Of a DNA stretch of 14,621 nucleotides, positions 8,801 to 14,621 are shown one piece after another. Position 1 is the first letter of the stretch; the number at the start of each line of letters is the position of its first letter. The DNA comes from JBCDIQ01 sp039024295 (GTDB taxonomy: Bacteria > Bacteroidota > Bacteroidia > J057). The stretch covers positions 1 through 14,621 of the forward strand of contig JBCDIQ010000117.1 of NCBI GenBank assembly GCA_039024295.1, in the 5' to 3' direction. The notes below the pieces were generated by a model. The model had not been told where the DNA came from, did not search any database, and saw nothing but the letters and a program-made list of their open reading frames with translations. The translations under genes were made by a program, and so were the position numbers.

Positions 8801-9211
8801 CCCAGAGTTACAGACATAAATGTCCAACAGTCCATCTCCGTTGACATCCGCCATGGCAACGCCGGTGGACCAGGGCTTCATTCCTGAAACTCCAGCTTTT
8901 GAGCTGATCTCTTCAAATTGTAAACTCCCCTTATTCAGGTATAGCTTATTCGACTCATAGTTGGATACCAGGAAGATATCCGGTAAGCTATCGTTGTTGA
9001 TATCCCCAATTGCTACTCCCCCACCGTGATAATAGTTGCGGTACTGGAATACATCAAACCCTTCGTCTACCGGAAGCATATTCGCAAAGTCTACCCCAGT
9101 GTATGCACTTGGCATCAGGGTAAATAGCTTTTCCACAGGGGGTGCTTCAGCAGGCGGGGTATTGCAGGCTGCCGCCAGTAGGATCAATATGGTCCAACTA
9201 ACATATTTCAT
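5834..9211 (-). CDS. FG-GAP/VCBS-repeat lipoprotein with central ASPIC/UnbV domain (upstream copy in the operon)
   Basis: A 1125-residue lipoprotein; the signal MKYVSWTILILLAAAC gives Cys16 as the lipidated residue, with no later Met that keeps the signal. Calcium-loop motifs begin at residues 70, 122, 179, 250, 302, 384 and 476, then at 672, 725, 786, 847, 898, 932 and 1036. The loop at 384 is degenerate, with Ala in place of the usual Gly. The ASPIC/UnbV domain lies at about 505-592 (FGIGARV, GFQSSMDY, SVTWQDG). Architecture and many blocks match the neighbouring paralogue, for example a Gly-Trp-Trp-Asn segment near 888 and GNLGLNAK at 910-917. The linker after the ASPIC domain is 16 residues longer than in the paralogue, because residues 600-626 are encoded by a cluster of palindromic 15-mers. 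The gene starts 171 bp after the susD stop, behind a terminator-like hairpin. The role is probably ligand binding at the outer membrane (inferred). Confidence 0.9.
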   Translation of the reverse strand: MKYVSWTILILLAAACNTPPAEAPPVEKLFTLMPSAYTGVDFANMLPVDEGFDVFQYRNYYHGGGVAIGDINNDSLPDIFLVSNYESNKLYLNKGSLQFEEISSKAGVSGMKPWSTGVAMADVNGDGLLDIYVCNSGNIDGAGKENELFINQGDLTFTEEAEKYGLADQGYSTHAVFLDYDRDGDLDCYLLNNSFRPVGDFGTENIRHVRDELGGDKLYRNDNGQFKDVSEAAGIYGSVIAFGLGITAGDVNLDGWPDLYISNDFFERDYLYINQQDGTFKEQLTEFMPHISLSSMGADMGDLNGDGYPEIFVTDMLPESDRRLKTLSTFEDYNVHKDKLRQDYYHQYMRNMLHVNNGDNSFSEVGQMAGVHASDWSWGALMADFDNDAQKDILVCNGVFKDVTDQDFLNYLASDATVREALSGKKIDFQKWVDLIPSEPLPNYIYSRSKGMKFQNLSEEWGLDEPSFSNGAAYGDLDRDGDLDLVINNVNQDLFFFRNNSESLRDHHYLRIRFEGEGKNAFGIGARVAVHTPDETLYWEHIPMKGFQSSMDYIAVVGLGKSEKIDSLSVTWQDGRSETKFDVGMNQEIVLEQRLAGPPQTLTGFPPQNLDRVQNPVKVSSNPAKANHLFQEITQQSKADFTHEENEYVDFYRDRLLYHMLSTEGPRLAAGDLNKDGRDDFFVGGAKGKPGAIFLQQPGEKFLKLPTNIFKADTLSEDIGAEFFDADGDGDLDLFVVSGGTEFSANATPLQDRIYLNMGGRIPRFVKSETALPILRKSGSCVRIADVDRDGDQDIFVGGRMIPFYYGVPEKSFLLLNNGKGEFTDATDKIAPDLNKLGMVTDVAWFDYEEDGDMDLLVVGEWMQLQVFQNKGGKLMRLESVPGLDKTGGWWNCIQPADLDGDGDLDFVVGNLGLNAKFTASPEFPLVMYVNDFDRNGSAEQIFCRTDSGAEIPMLLKHDLVGQLNTLKKQFVYYKDYVGKSMQDIFTPDQLERAFRYEAHMFESVVIWNEGKDGFTVEPLPEAAQVSPVYGMSVSDYTDDGRKDILLGGNFFAVKPEVGKYDAMRGVLLEGQADRKLIAKMPKETGFLVPGQVRDLKLLRSGKQPLVVAAQNNGPLKIFRVGSSK
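7334..7421. repeat. Palindromic 15-mer cluster inside a coding region
   Basis: AACCTTGACAGGGTT at 7355-7369 is followed, after the 3-base spacer TTG, by its exact reverse complement at 7373-7387. A second exact copy of that arm lies at 7398-7412. A degenerate direct copy (13 of 15 bases) lies at 7334-7348. The last two arms are each followed by a G-rich tail (through 7397 and 7421), making a tandem repeat of 25 and 24 bases that differs by one base. The single-stranded form could fold into a stable 15-bp hairpin. The block keeps the reading frame of the enclosing lipoprotein gene and encodes residues 600-626, between the ASPIC domain and the second propeller. It resembles REP-like or Rickettsia-palindrome-like small dispersed elements; whether it occurs elsewhere in this genome cannot be seen here. 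Confidence 0.85.
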
Positions 9212-9319
9212 AGGGATGAGAGAGTAGCTGTTGTTAAAAGTAGGATTCAGCCGATCTATTCTGGCTAGCCATTAACATAAATTTAGCACCAGGAGGATGA
9301 TAGCTGTAATCGGATAAAA

Positions 9320-9357
9320 GAAAGCAAGTAATTTGCCTAGGCGAATTACTTGCTTTC
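9320..9357 (-). terminator. Intrinsic-terminator-like hairpin after the susD-like gene
   Basis: GAAAGCAAGTAATT at 9320-9333 is perfectly repeated in inverted form at 9344-9357. The ten bases between them include the self-complementary GCCTAGGC. Read on the minus strand, the stem begins 26 bases after the susD stop codon and is followed by a T-rich tract (TTTCTTTT). This fits a terminator or attenuator between the SusC/SusD pair and the downstream lipoprotein and enzyme genes. The rest of the 171-bp gap (9212-9382) shows no gene. It has no exact TAnnTTTG promoter element on the minus strand, so the downstream genes may depend on read-through or on a weak promoter here. Confidence 0.75.
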
Positions 9358-9382
9358 AAGTGTCGAAGTCTAAAAACTCTTA

Positions 9383-10930
9383 TCAGCTACCACCTGGAAG
9401 GGCGTTCTGTGTAAGGTTCGGATTCACGTCAAGTGCAGCCTGAGGAATGGTGAACAGGTTTGCATTTGGCGTACTTCCATTTTTCTCTGCCCATGCATCC
9501 TGGAATTTACCAAAGCGGATCAGGTCTGTACGACGATGTGCTTCCCAGTATAATTCACGTCCACGCTCGTCAAGGATGTTATCAAGCGTAGCAGCAGTTA
9601 AATCAGGTACATTGCGCACTTGGCGAAGCGTATTCACATCAGAAAGAGCAGATCCAGCATTTCCGTTGCGCAGGTGAGCTTCCGCACGCATCAGGTACAC
9701 ATCTGAAATACGATAAACCAGGAAGTCATTAGCACCACGGTCTTGTATACCTGACTCATTGTCAGGCGTATACTTGACAACACGAATACCTTGAGACTCA
9801 TTGGCTCCAAAGAGAGGAACTTCCTTGGTGAAGATCAAAGGAGCACCTGCACGGTCGGTCAATGAATCACCATTTACCCCTACTTGACGGCCTTCCAAGA
9901 ACCCGAGGTTGATTCCGTGAGTAGACCTGATACGATCATCAGTTAAACGCTCATCGGCAGGATCAAACTTGTCATAGAATTCAGCAACAGTGGTGAATCC
10001 GTTCCAAGGAGAGAATCCATCTACCCCAATGTCCTGGTTGTAGTGCATGGTCATACACCAGAAACGAATTGCATCAGCAGTTCTGGTGGCACGGTCATAC
10101 TGAATGACAAAGATTGCCTCATCACCAGCTGTCTGCTCATTGTTGGTTGCGAAATTTGCGAAGTAATCATCATTGATAGCATATTCACCAGAATTGATGA
10201 TTTCATCACAAGCGGTAACGGCTTCTCCCCACTTGGCCTCGCCGGTGTAAACCTCATAGTTAAGAAGCGTTTTTGCCTTAAGCATTCGTGCAGCACCCTT
10301 AGATATGCGACCGTAGGGAACTTCAGCTTTGGTACCTAAATCATTTATGATGGCATCCATCTCACTGATGATGAAGTCAGCAGCACCCCTGCGATCCAAT
10401 ACAGTGGGAGGCGTCACAAAATCATTGTCGTCTTCCGAACGAAAAGGAGTTTGACCAAACAAGTCATTGATATGGAACATGTAATAAGCACGCAAAAACC
10501 GAAGTTCAGCCTTGAAACGGGTAATATCGGCACTTTCAGGAAATGCAGCCAGACGGCTCAAGGCAACGTTACTACGTGCAACACCATTGTTCAGGTCATT
10601 CCAAGCCTTTTCTACCTCACGGTGAAAAGGGTCCCACTGGTGGGTATGAAGTACACGCCACACTCCATTGTCATCCCAGTCAGTACCACGGGTTGGTCCC
10701 ATGGTCTCATCACTGGTGTGCTGGGAAATTCCCCAAAAGCCACCAGGCCCGGAGTGAACAAAATATAGAGATGCATAAGCTGGAGCTACCAAGGATTCGG
10801 CGTTTGTTGGGTCATCCAATAAGCCTTCACCAATGGTCTCATCAAGCACTTTCTCTTCGAGGTCCGTACAAGCCAAAGGCGTTAGTACGGCCACACAAAA
10901 CAGCAGATAAATAATCTTGTTAATACGCAT
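9383..10930 (-). CDS. SusD/RagB-family outer-membrane glycan-binding lipoprotein
   Basis: A 515-residue SusD-type lipoprotein that, by family, caps the SusC channel and delivers glycan or peptide ligands to it. The start chosen is the ATG at 10930, which gives MRINKIIYLL and a signal ending at Cys21 (PLAC). A TTG six codons upstream (10948) would put an extra uncharged hydrophobic stretch before the signal and is less likely. The N-terminal TPR-like part carries AELRFLRAYYMFHINDLFG (141-159), a hallmark of the family. The C-terminal part has ERGRELYWEAHRRTDLI (455-471), the usual SusD end block before the final loop. Length is normal for the family. It follows the susC-like stop by 53 bp, in the usual susC-susD order. 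The ligand cannot be read from the sequence; the GH65 neighbour suggests an alpha-glucosylated compound. Confidence 0.95.
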   Translation of the reverse strand: MRINKIIYLLFCVAVLTPLACTDLEEKVLDETIGEGLLDDPTNAESLVAPAYASLYFVHSGPGGFWGISQHTSDETMGPTRGTDWDDNGVWRVLHTHQWDPFHREVEKAWNDLNNGVARSNVALSRLAAFPESADITRFKAELRFLRAYYMFHINDLFGQTPFRSEDDNDFVTPPTVLDRRGAADFIISEMDAIINDLGTKAEVPYGRISKGAARMLKAKTLLNYEVYTGEAKWGEAVTACDEIINSGEYAINDDYFANFATNNEQTAGDEAIFVIQYDRATRTADAIRFWCMTMHYNQDIGVDGFSPWNGFTTVAEFYDKFDPADERLTDDRIRSTHGINLGFLEGRQVGVNGDSLTDRAGAPLIFTKEVPLFGANESQGIRVVKYTPDNESGIQDRGANDFLVYRISDVYLMRAEAHLRNGNAGSALSDVNTLRQVRNVPDLTAATLDNILDERGRELYWEAHRRTDLIRFGKFQDAWAEKNGSTPNANLFTIPQAALDVNPNLTQNALPGGS

Positions 10931-10983
10931 GACAAATAAGTTTATCAATATATGTCAAATCAACTATGTGATTATCAAATTGT

Positions 10984-13900
10984 TTAGTTAAAGTTAATGT
11001 TAGCACCAAACAGGAATGTTCTTGCACTTGGATAATTGGAGTAGTCAATACCAATAGAAGGAACATTGTTTTCGTTTGCATCGGTGTTTACCTCAGGATC
11101 AAATCCAGAGTAGTCAGTGAAGAGCAACAGATTGGTTCCTGTAACATACAAGCGTAAGTTGCTTAACCACTCCACATTTGATGCATCAAAGGTGTACCCA
11201 AGCGTCGCGTTGTTTAGACGAATAAAAGACCCATCTTCAATGAAACGGCTAGAGAAGGACAAAGCGTTGCCAAAGCTCTCAGCAGAATTCGCCGCATCAG
11301 GAGAAGTGTTTCTGGTAGTGGCCAATCCTACACGGGTGAATACAGAGTTTGCAGTGTTGTTGTAGATCTCATTACCTTGAACACCATTGATGAAGAAACT
11401 CAGGTCAAATTGCTTGTAGGTAAAGGTGTTGTTGATCCCCCAGGTAAAATCAGGAATTGGATTTCCTAATACTACTTGGTCAGCAGTACCATCACCATCT
11501 GCATCCGCAAACGTACTTACCCCGTTCTCATCAAATCCTGTCCACTCACGACCAAAGAAGGTACCAATAGGCTCGTCATTGGTGATGATCTGTACAAGGG
11601 TACCACTCAAGCCCTGACCACTGGCACGACCGGTGTTGATACGGGTTACAGGCAGGCCTTCCACAGTGTTTGAAATCGTGGTAAAGTTGAAATCTGTCAT
11701 CCAGCGGAAATCGTTCTTGTCAACGTTTACACTGGTAATGGCAAATTCAAATCCACGGTTGATGATCTCTCCATCAACATTGGTGAATACGTTGGTGGTA
11801 GGAGCTGGGTCTGGAGCTTTGATTTCCAGTAGGAAGTCGGTAGTTACCCGATCAAAGTAGTCGACACTGGCATTGATTCGTCCATCCAGGAATTCAAAGT
11901 CAAGTCCCACGTTGATTTGACGGGTTTGCTCCCACTTCAAATCTGGGTTAGGTACACGGTTCAATCCAAGACCGGAATTAAAGGTATTGCCATTTAGGAT
12001 CGCGTTACCAGTATTGTTGCCATTATTATCAACCAGTACCCCTACAGATTCCAATGAAAGTTTGTTAGGAATTTCCTGGTTACCGGTAAGCCCCCAACCT
12101 GCACGCAGTTTCAATCCAGAGAGTGCTTTTACGTTTTGCATGAAGCTCTCTTCTGAGATTTTCCATGCACCTGCAAATGACGGGAAGTTTCCATATTTGT
12201 TGTTTTCACCAAAACGAGTAGAACCGTCACGACGGAAAGTCGCTGTCAACAAGTATCTCCCTTGGTAGCTATAATTAACACGACCAAAGAAAGACTGCAA
12301 TTCATTCTCCTGAGCGGAAGAAGAAGGGGCAGTACCTTCGTCGGAGCTAAGACCAATGGCGTTAGTACCGGTAATCTCATCGGTTGCGAAATTGGTACGG
12401 TCAATAAGAGATGAACGCTCGTTGAAAGACTGGAAAGAATAACCAGCTAACAAATTAAGGCCATGGTCTCCCTGGTAGACATCATAAGTCAGGAAACTTT
12501 CCAGCAACTCTGACGCAAGAACACGATTAGCAATTACAGAACGTCCCCCATTTCCCGTTTGATCAAAACGATTGGGAGAAGCATTGTAAGCACGGTCGGA
12601 ACGAGCGTTGTCCAAACCATAATTTACTTTGGCTTTCAATCCCTCAACGATTTCAAATTCTGCACTTAAGTTACCCAGGAAACGCAGGGTGGTTACTTCA
12701 TCTGAAGTCAAAGCAGAAAAAGCAACCGGGTTACGGTTTTCATTATCCTGAGGCTGGAAGAGTGTTCCGTCTGGGTTACGTACAGGCATAGTCGGATTCA
12801 GACGAAGTGCATTGATGATGATGTCCCCTTCAAATCCACCGGTTGAACCAATAGGCGCGCGATCATCCTGCACATGGCTGGTGGTGAAGTTCATCTGAAC
12901 TTTCAGGCGATCGTTAATTGCTTTGTGAGTCGTGTTGATACGACCTGTATACCGGCGGATTCCACTGTTGATTACCACACCTTCCTGGTCCAAAACGCTC
13001 AAAGAAGCGCGGTAGGTGGTAGAATTAGACCCACCGGAAAAAGCCAGGTTATGCTGGTGAGACAACGCAGTACGGAAAATTTCATCTTGCCAGTTGGTGT
13101 TAGCACCAAAATCACGAGCTGCTAACTGGTCATCGGTGATATCATTATTAGGGTCAGCATCGGTGTTAAAGAATGTCTGAACGTCACGCTGAGCTGCACG
13201 GAACTCATCGGCGGAAAGCACATCCAGTTGATTCAACACATTTGAGACACTTACAAAAGTTCCATAGCTGAGAGCCCCTTTTCCGGCTTGACCTTTTTTC
13301 GTGGTAATGATGACCACCCCATTGGCACCACGTGCACCATAGATCGCCGTCGCAGATGCATCTTTCAAGATGTCAATGGACTCGATGTCACTTGGGTTCA
13401 AAAAGTTGAGGGGGTTTTTAGCTTCTGCTGCATCGATACCTGAAAAATTAGAGGCATCAGGGGTAGAAGCACTTCCACTCAAGGGCACCCCATCAATAAC
13501 GTAAAGAGGATCATTGTTAGAACGAACCGATCCAACACCACGGATACGGATGGTTGAACCAGCACCTGGCTCACCACCGTTCTGGGAGATCTGGACACCA
13601 GCAGCACGTCCTTGAAGCAACTGCTCAGGTGCTGTGATTACCCCAACGTTAAAATCATCTTCCTTCAGTCCGGTTACAGCACCGGTAGCATCAGACTTAC
13701 GAACGGTACCATATCCTACTACAACTACTTCGTCCAATGCAAAATCAGACTGCATGGTCACATTTAAGGTGGTACGTCCGCTAAGGGCAATTTCCTGATC
13801 CTGGTATCCTACATAACGAAACAGCAAAGTCGCATTTGGGTCGGGCACATTGAGGGTAAAAGAACCATCTTCACCGGTAAAAGCACCGATTTGAGTATTC

Positions 13901-14049
13901 TTTACCACTACAGTCACCCCTCCAAGTGCCTCACTGTCCTCACTAGAGGTAACAGTACCGGTCACGGTGGTTTGGGCATAGATCATACTACTGGCAAGAC
14001 ACATTGCCAGCAGCAGATACACGTGTTTAGCGTAGAATTTAATGCTCAT
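10984..14049 (-). CDS. SusC/RagA-family TonB-dependent outer-membrane transporter
   Basis: A 1021-residue protein with a signal peptide (hydrophobic 10-22, cleavage likely after Ala25 in IYAQ). It has a carboxypeptidase-regulatory-like beta-sandwich (about 27-100), a TonB-box-like segment ALDEVVVVGYGT (104-115) and a plug domain (about 118-255). A large beta-barrel follows and ends in a strand finishing NINFN. SusC markers are PLYVIDGVPL (181-190) and KDASATAIYGARGANGVV (229-246). There is no N-terminal STN domain, so signalling through an anti-sigma factor is not expected; this agrees with a LacI-type regulator next door. By family it imports the ligand held by the SusD partner using TonB energy. 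It is the first gene of the minus-strand operon, with a 418-bp control region upstream. Length and domain order are normal, with no sign of damage. Confidence 0.96.
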   Translation of the reverse strand: MSIKFYAKHVYLLLAMCLASSMIYAQTTVTGTVTSSEDSEALGGVTVVVKNTQIGAFTGEDGSFTLNVPDPNATLLFRYVGYQDQEIALSGRTTLNVTMQSDFALDEVVVVGYGTVRKSDATGAVTGLKEDDFNVGVITAPEQLLQGRAAGVQISQNGGEPGAGSTIRIRGVGSVRSNNDPLYVIDGVPLSGSASTPDASNFSGIDAAEAKNPLNFLNPSDIESIDILKDASATAIYGARGANGVVIITTKKGQAGKGALSYGTFVSVSNVLNQLDVLSADEFRAAQRDVQTFFNTDADPNNDITDDQLAARDFGANTNWQDEIFRTALSHQHNLAFSGGSNSTTYRASLSVLDQEGVVINSGIRRYTGRINTTHKAINDRLKVQMNFTTSHVQDDRAPIGSTGGFEGDIIINALRLNPTMPVRNPDGTLFQPQDNENRNPVAFSALTSDEVTTLRFLGNLSAEFEIVEGLKAKVNYGLDNARSDRAYNASPNRFDQTGNGGRSVIANRVLASELLESFLTYDVYQGDHGLNLLAGYSFQSFNERSSLIDRTNFATDEITGTNAIGLSSDEGTAPSSSAQENELQSFFGRVNYSYQGRYLLTATFRRDGSTRFGENNKYGNFPSFAGAWKISEESFMQNVKALSGLKLRAGWGLTGNQEIPNKLSLESVGVLVDNNGNNTGNAILNGNTFNSGLGLNRVPNPDLKWEQTRQINVGLDFEFLDGRINASVDYFDRVTTDFLLEIKAPDPAPTTNVFTNVDGEIINRGFEFAITSVNVDKNDFRWMTDFNFTTISNTVEGLPVTRINTGRASGQGLSGTLVQIITNDEPIGTFFGREWTGFDENGVSTFADADGDGTADQVVLGNPIPDFTWGINNTFTYKQFDLSFFINGVQGNEIYNNTANSVFTRVGLATTRNTSPDAANSAESFGNALSFSSRFIEDGSFIRLNNATLGYTFDASNVEWLSNLRLYVTGTNLLLFTDYSGFDPEVNTDANENNVPSIGIDYSNYPSARTFLFGANINFN

Positions 14050-14097
14050 GGTTTAATCCTAGTTTAGATAACTTTGTCAAAAACGACATAATATAAA

Positions 14098-14129
14098 TCT
14101 TACCTTTTTGAAGAGACAAAAAGGTGAGA
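14098..14129. repeat. Inverted repeat in the susC leader region
   Basis: ACCTTTTTG at 14102-14110 and CAAAAAGGT at 14117-14125 are perfect inverted arms around AAGAGA. After one mismatched position (14101/14126) the pairing continues for three more bases (14098-14100 with 14127-14129). The element lies 49-80 bases upstream of the susC-like start codon, so if the transcript begins further upstream it would form a hairpin in the 5' leader. It could be an attenuator, an mRNA-stability element or a protein-binding dyad; the sequence does not decide. Confidence 0.6.
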
Positions 14130-14150
14130 ATCAATTACATATGCTTACTG

Positions 14151-14177
14151 TAAAATTTCTGTAAAAAAGAAATTTTA
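14151..14177. repeat. AT-rich 10-bp inverted repeat upstream of susC
   Basis: TAAAATTTCT at 14151-14160 and AGAAATTTTA at 14168-14177 are exact inverted arms with a 7-base spacer, 102-128 bases upstream of the susC-like start. The octamer CTGTAAAA occurs twice here, starting at 14148 and 14159, 11 bases apart, about one helical turn. That spacing suits a protein-binding site, but AT-rich sequence makes such symmetry easier by chance. Confidence 0.45.
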
Positions 14178-14185
14178 ACACATGG

Positions 14186-14328
14186 TGAGGTAAGAAAAAG
14201 TAGGATGAAAAACTCGCGTGACTAAGGCTGAGTCTACATCGCTTGGTTGCGGGATTTACCCTGAATGATTACCTCAAAACCGTTCTAAAATGGCTTTATT
14301 GGCGTAATACTGTCATATAATTACCTCA
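14186..14328. repeat. Three copies of octamer TTACCTCA in the divergent control region
   Basis: TTACCTCA occurs at 14269-14276 and 14321-14328 on the plus strand, each preceded by A (9-mer ATTACCTCA). It also occurs inverted, as TGAGGTAA, at 14186-14193. Three exact copies of one octamer within about 140 bp, all between divergent promoters, suggest binding sites for a regulator. The half-site ATTAC is shared with the larger dyad at 14380-14405, so they may be weaker sites for the same protein (inference). Confidence 0.4.
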
Positions 14329-14379
14329 TTTTTCCCAACAAATCAAGGAAAGCCAGGGCCTTTCACTGTAAATATTTCA

Positions 14380-14405
14380 CGAAAACGATTACGTAAACCT
14401 TTTCG
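14380..14405. promoter_or_regulatory. 26-bp dyad, probable operator of the LacI-type regulator
   Basis: The sequence has the symmetric form CGAAAA-N3-TTACGTAA-N3-TTTTCG: the central octamer is a perfect palindrome with a CG centre and the outer six-base arms are exact inverted copies. LacI/PurR-family proteins typically bind such dyads, with the hinge helices inserting at a central CG step. It lies 62 bases upstream of the regulator start codon and just upstream of its likely -7 element, fitting autoregulation and possibly control of the divergent operon. The symmetry is directly seen; binding by this regulator is inferred. Confidence 0.6.
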
Positions 14406-14467
14406 GTTCAGATTTTTTTTTCGTAATTTTTGGATAACAAATACATCCCATAAAAGCCATAGCAACC

Positions 14468-14621
14468 ATGCATAAAAGACAAGTGACACTCGCTGATCTG
14501 GCGAGAGAGCTCGGAATAAGTACAGCAACGGTGTCACGAGCCCTTAAAGATTATCCAGACATCAGCCAACATACCAAGGACCGGGTTCTTGAGTTAGCTC
14601 GAAAACTGAAATACCAGCCCA
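14468..14621 (+). CDS. LacI-family transcriptional regulator, N-terminal DNA-binding part only
   Basis: 51 codons from ATG 14468 to the right edge; the gene continues outside the window. Residues 6-25 (VTLADLARELGISTATVSRA) form the classical LacI helix-turn-helix, with the TATVSRAL recognition helix. The run LKDYPDISQHTKDRVLELA that follows, and the KYQP at the end, are the third helix region and the start of the hinge in this family. The missing C-terminal part should be a periplasmic-binding-protein-like sugar sensor, so the ligand cannot be guessed from here. It is divergent from the susC-like operon, the usual place for a local regulator of such loci. No strong Shine-Dalgarno sequence is seen, as is normal in Bacteroidota. 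Confidence 0.93.
   Translation, partial: MHKRQVTLADLARELGISTATVSRALKDYPDISQHTKDRVLELARKLKYQP

Larger units (their letters stand above)
14050..14467. promoter_or_regulatory. Divergent control region between the susC-like operon and the LacI-type regulator
   Basis: 418 bp without a convincing gene. It is AT-rich near susC and holds, from susC outward, two inverted repeats (14098-14129 and 14151-14177), three copies of TTACCTCA (14186-14328) and a 26-bp dyad (14380-14405). A near-consensus Bacteroidota -7 element on the plus strand, TAATTTTTG at 14424-14432 (one extra base compared with TAnnTTTG), would give the regulator a short leader. TAACTTTG at 14069-14076 matches the consensus on the plus strand but is far from the regulator start. 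No exact match was found on the minus strand for susC. ACTGTAAA occurs at 14147-14154 and 14365-14372. Promoter positions remain uncertain. Confidence 0.6.

Noticed and set aside
2405..9211. Eukaryotic origin of the integrin-like/CRTAC1-like proteins
   Set aside because: FG-GAP plus ASPIC lipoproteins are common in Bacteroidota, both genes carry bacterial lipoprotein signals and sit in a Sus-type operon, so recent transfer from a eukaryote is not supported.
10931..10948. Upstream TTG start for the SusD-like protein
   Set aside because: The ATG at 10930 gives a normal signal with a basic start (MRINK); the TTG version adds an unneeded hydrophobic stretch.
14343..14537. 64-codon minus-strand open frame with a hydrophobic middle, overlapping the regulator start
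   Set aside because: Its N-terminal half is the antisense of the clear LacI helix-turn-helix coding sequence and it covers the operator dyad; no family resemblance is seen.

Overview
The window reads as a polysaccharide-utilisation-type (Sus-like) locus from a member of the Bacteroidota. The basis is a SusC-type TonB-dependent transporter paired with a SusD-type lipoprotein, Bacteroidota-style lipoprotein signals and weak or absent Shine-Dalgarno sequences. A free-living Cytophagales or related lineage seems plausible, but the family cannot be fixed from this sequence alone.

Layout: almost everything lies on the minus strand, so the operon reads from right to left. At the right edge a LacI-family regulator (14468 onward, plus strand, cut by the window end) is divergent from susC. 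A 418-bp control region between them holds two inverted repeats, three copies of an octamer and a 26-bp dyad that is a good operator candidate. The operon then runs: susC-like (14049-10984), susD-like (10930-9383), a strong intrinsic-terminator-like hairpin (9357-9320), two large tandem paralogous lipoproteins with 14 FG-GAP/VCBS calcium-loop motifs each and a central ASPIC/UnbV domain (9211-5834 and 5794-2405), an exported GH65 glycosidase (2386-302), and the N-terminus of a lipoprotein resembling vanadium-dependent haloperoxidase/PAP2 proteins (254 to the left edge). The gaps downstream of the hairpin are only 18-47 bp, which suggests co-transcription.

How the parts may work together (inference): the LacI-type regulator senses a small sugar and controls the locus. 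SusC and SusD bind and import a glycan or glycoside at the outer membrane. The exported GH65 enzyme, which keeps the catalytic residues of hydrolases of the family, removes alpha-glucosyl units. The two giant beta-propeller-like lipoproteins and the haloperoxidase-like lipoprotein are the poorly understood part of the system.

The two least ordinary things seen are this SusCD / twin ASPIC lipoprotein / GH65 / haloperoxidase-like gene set, and a cluster of palindromic 15-mers that sits in frame inside the second propeller gene and encodes an extended interdomain linker.
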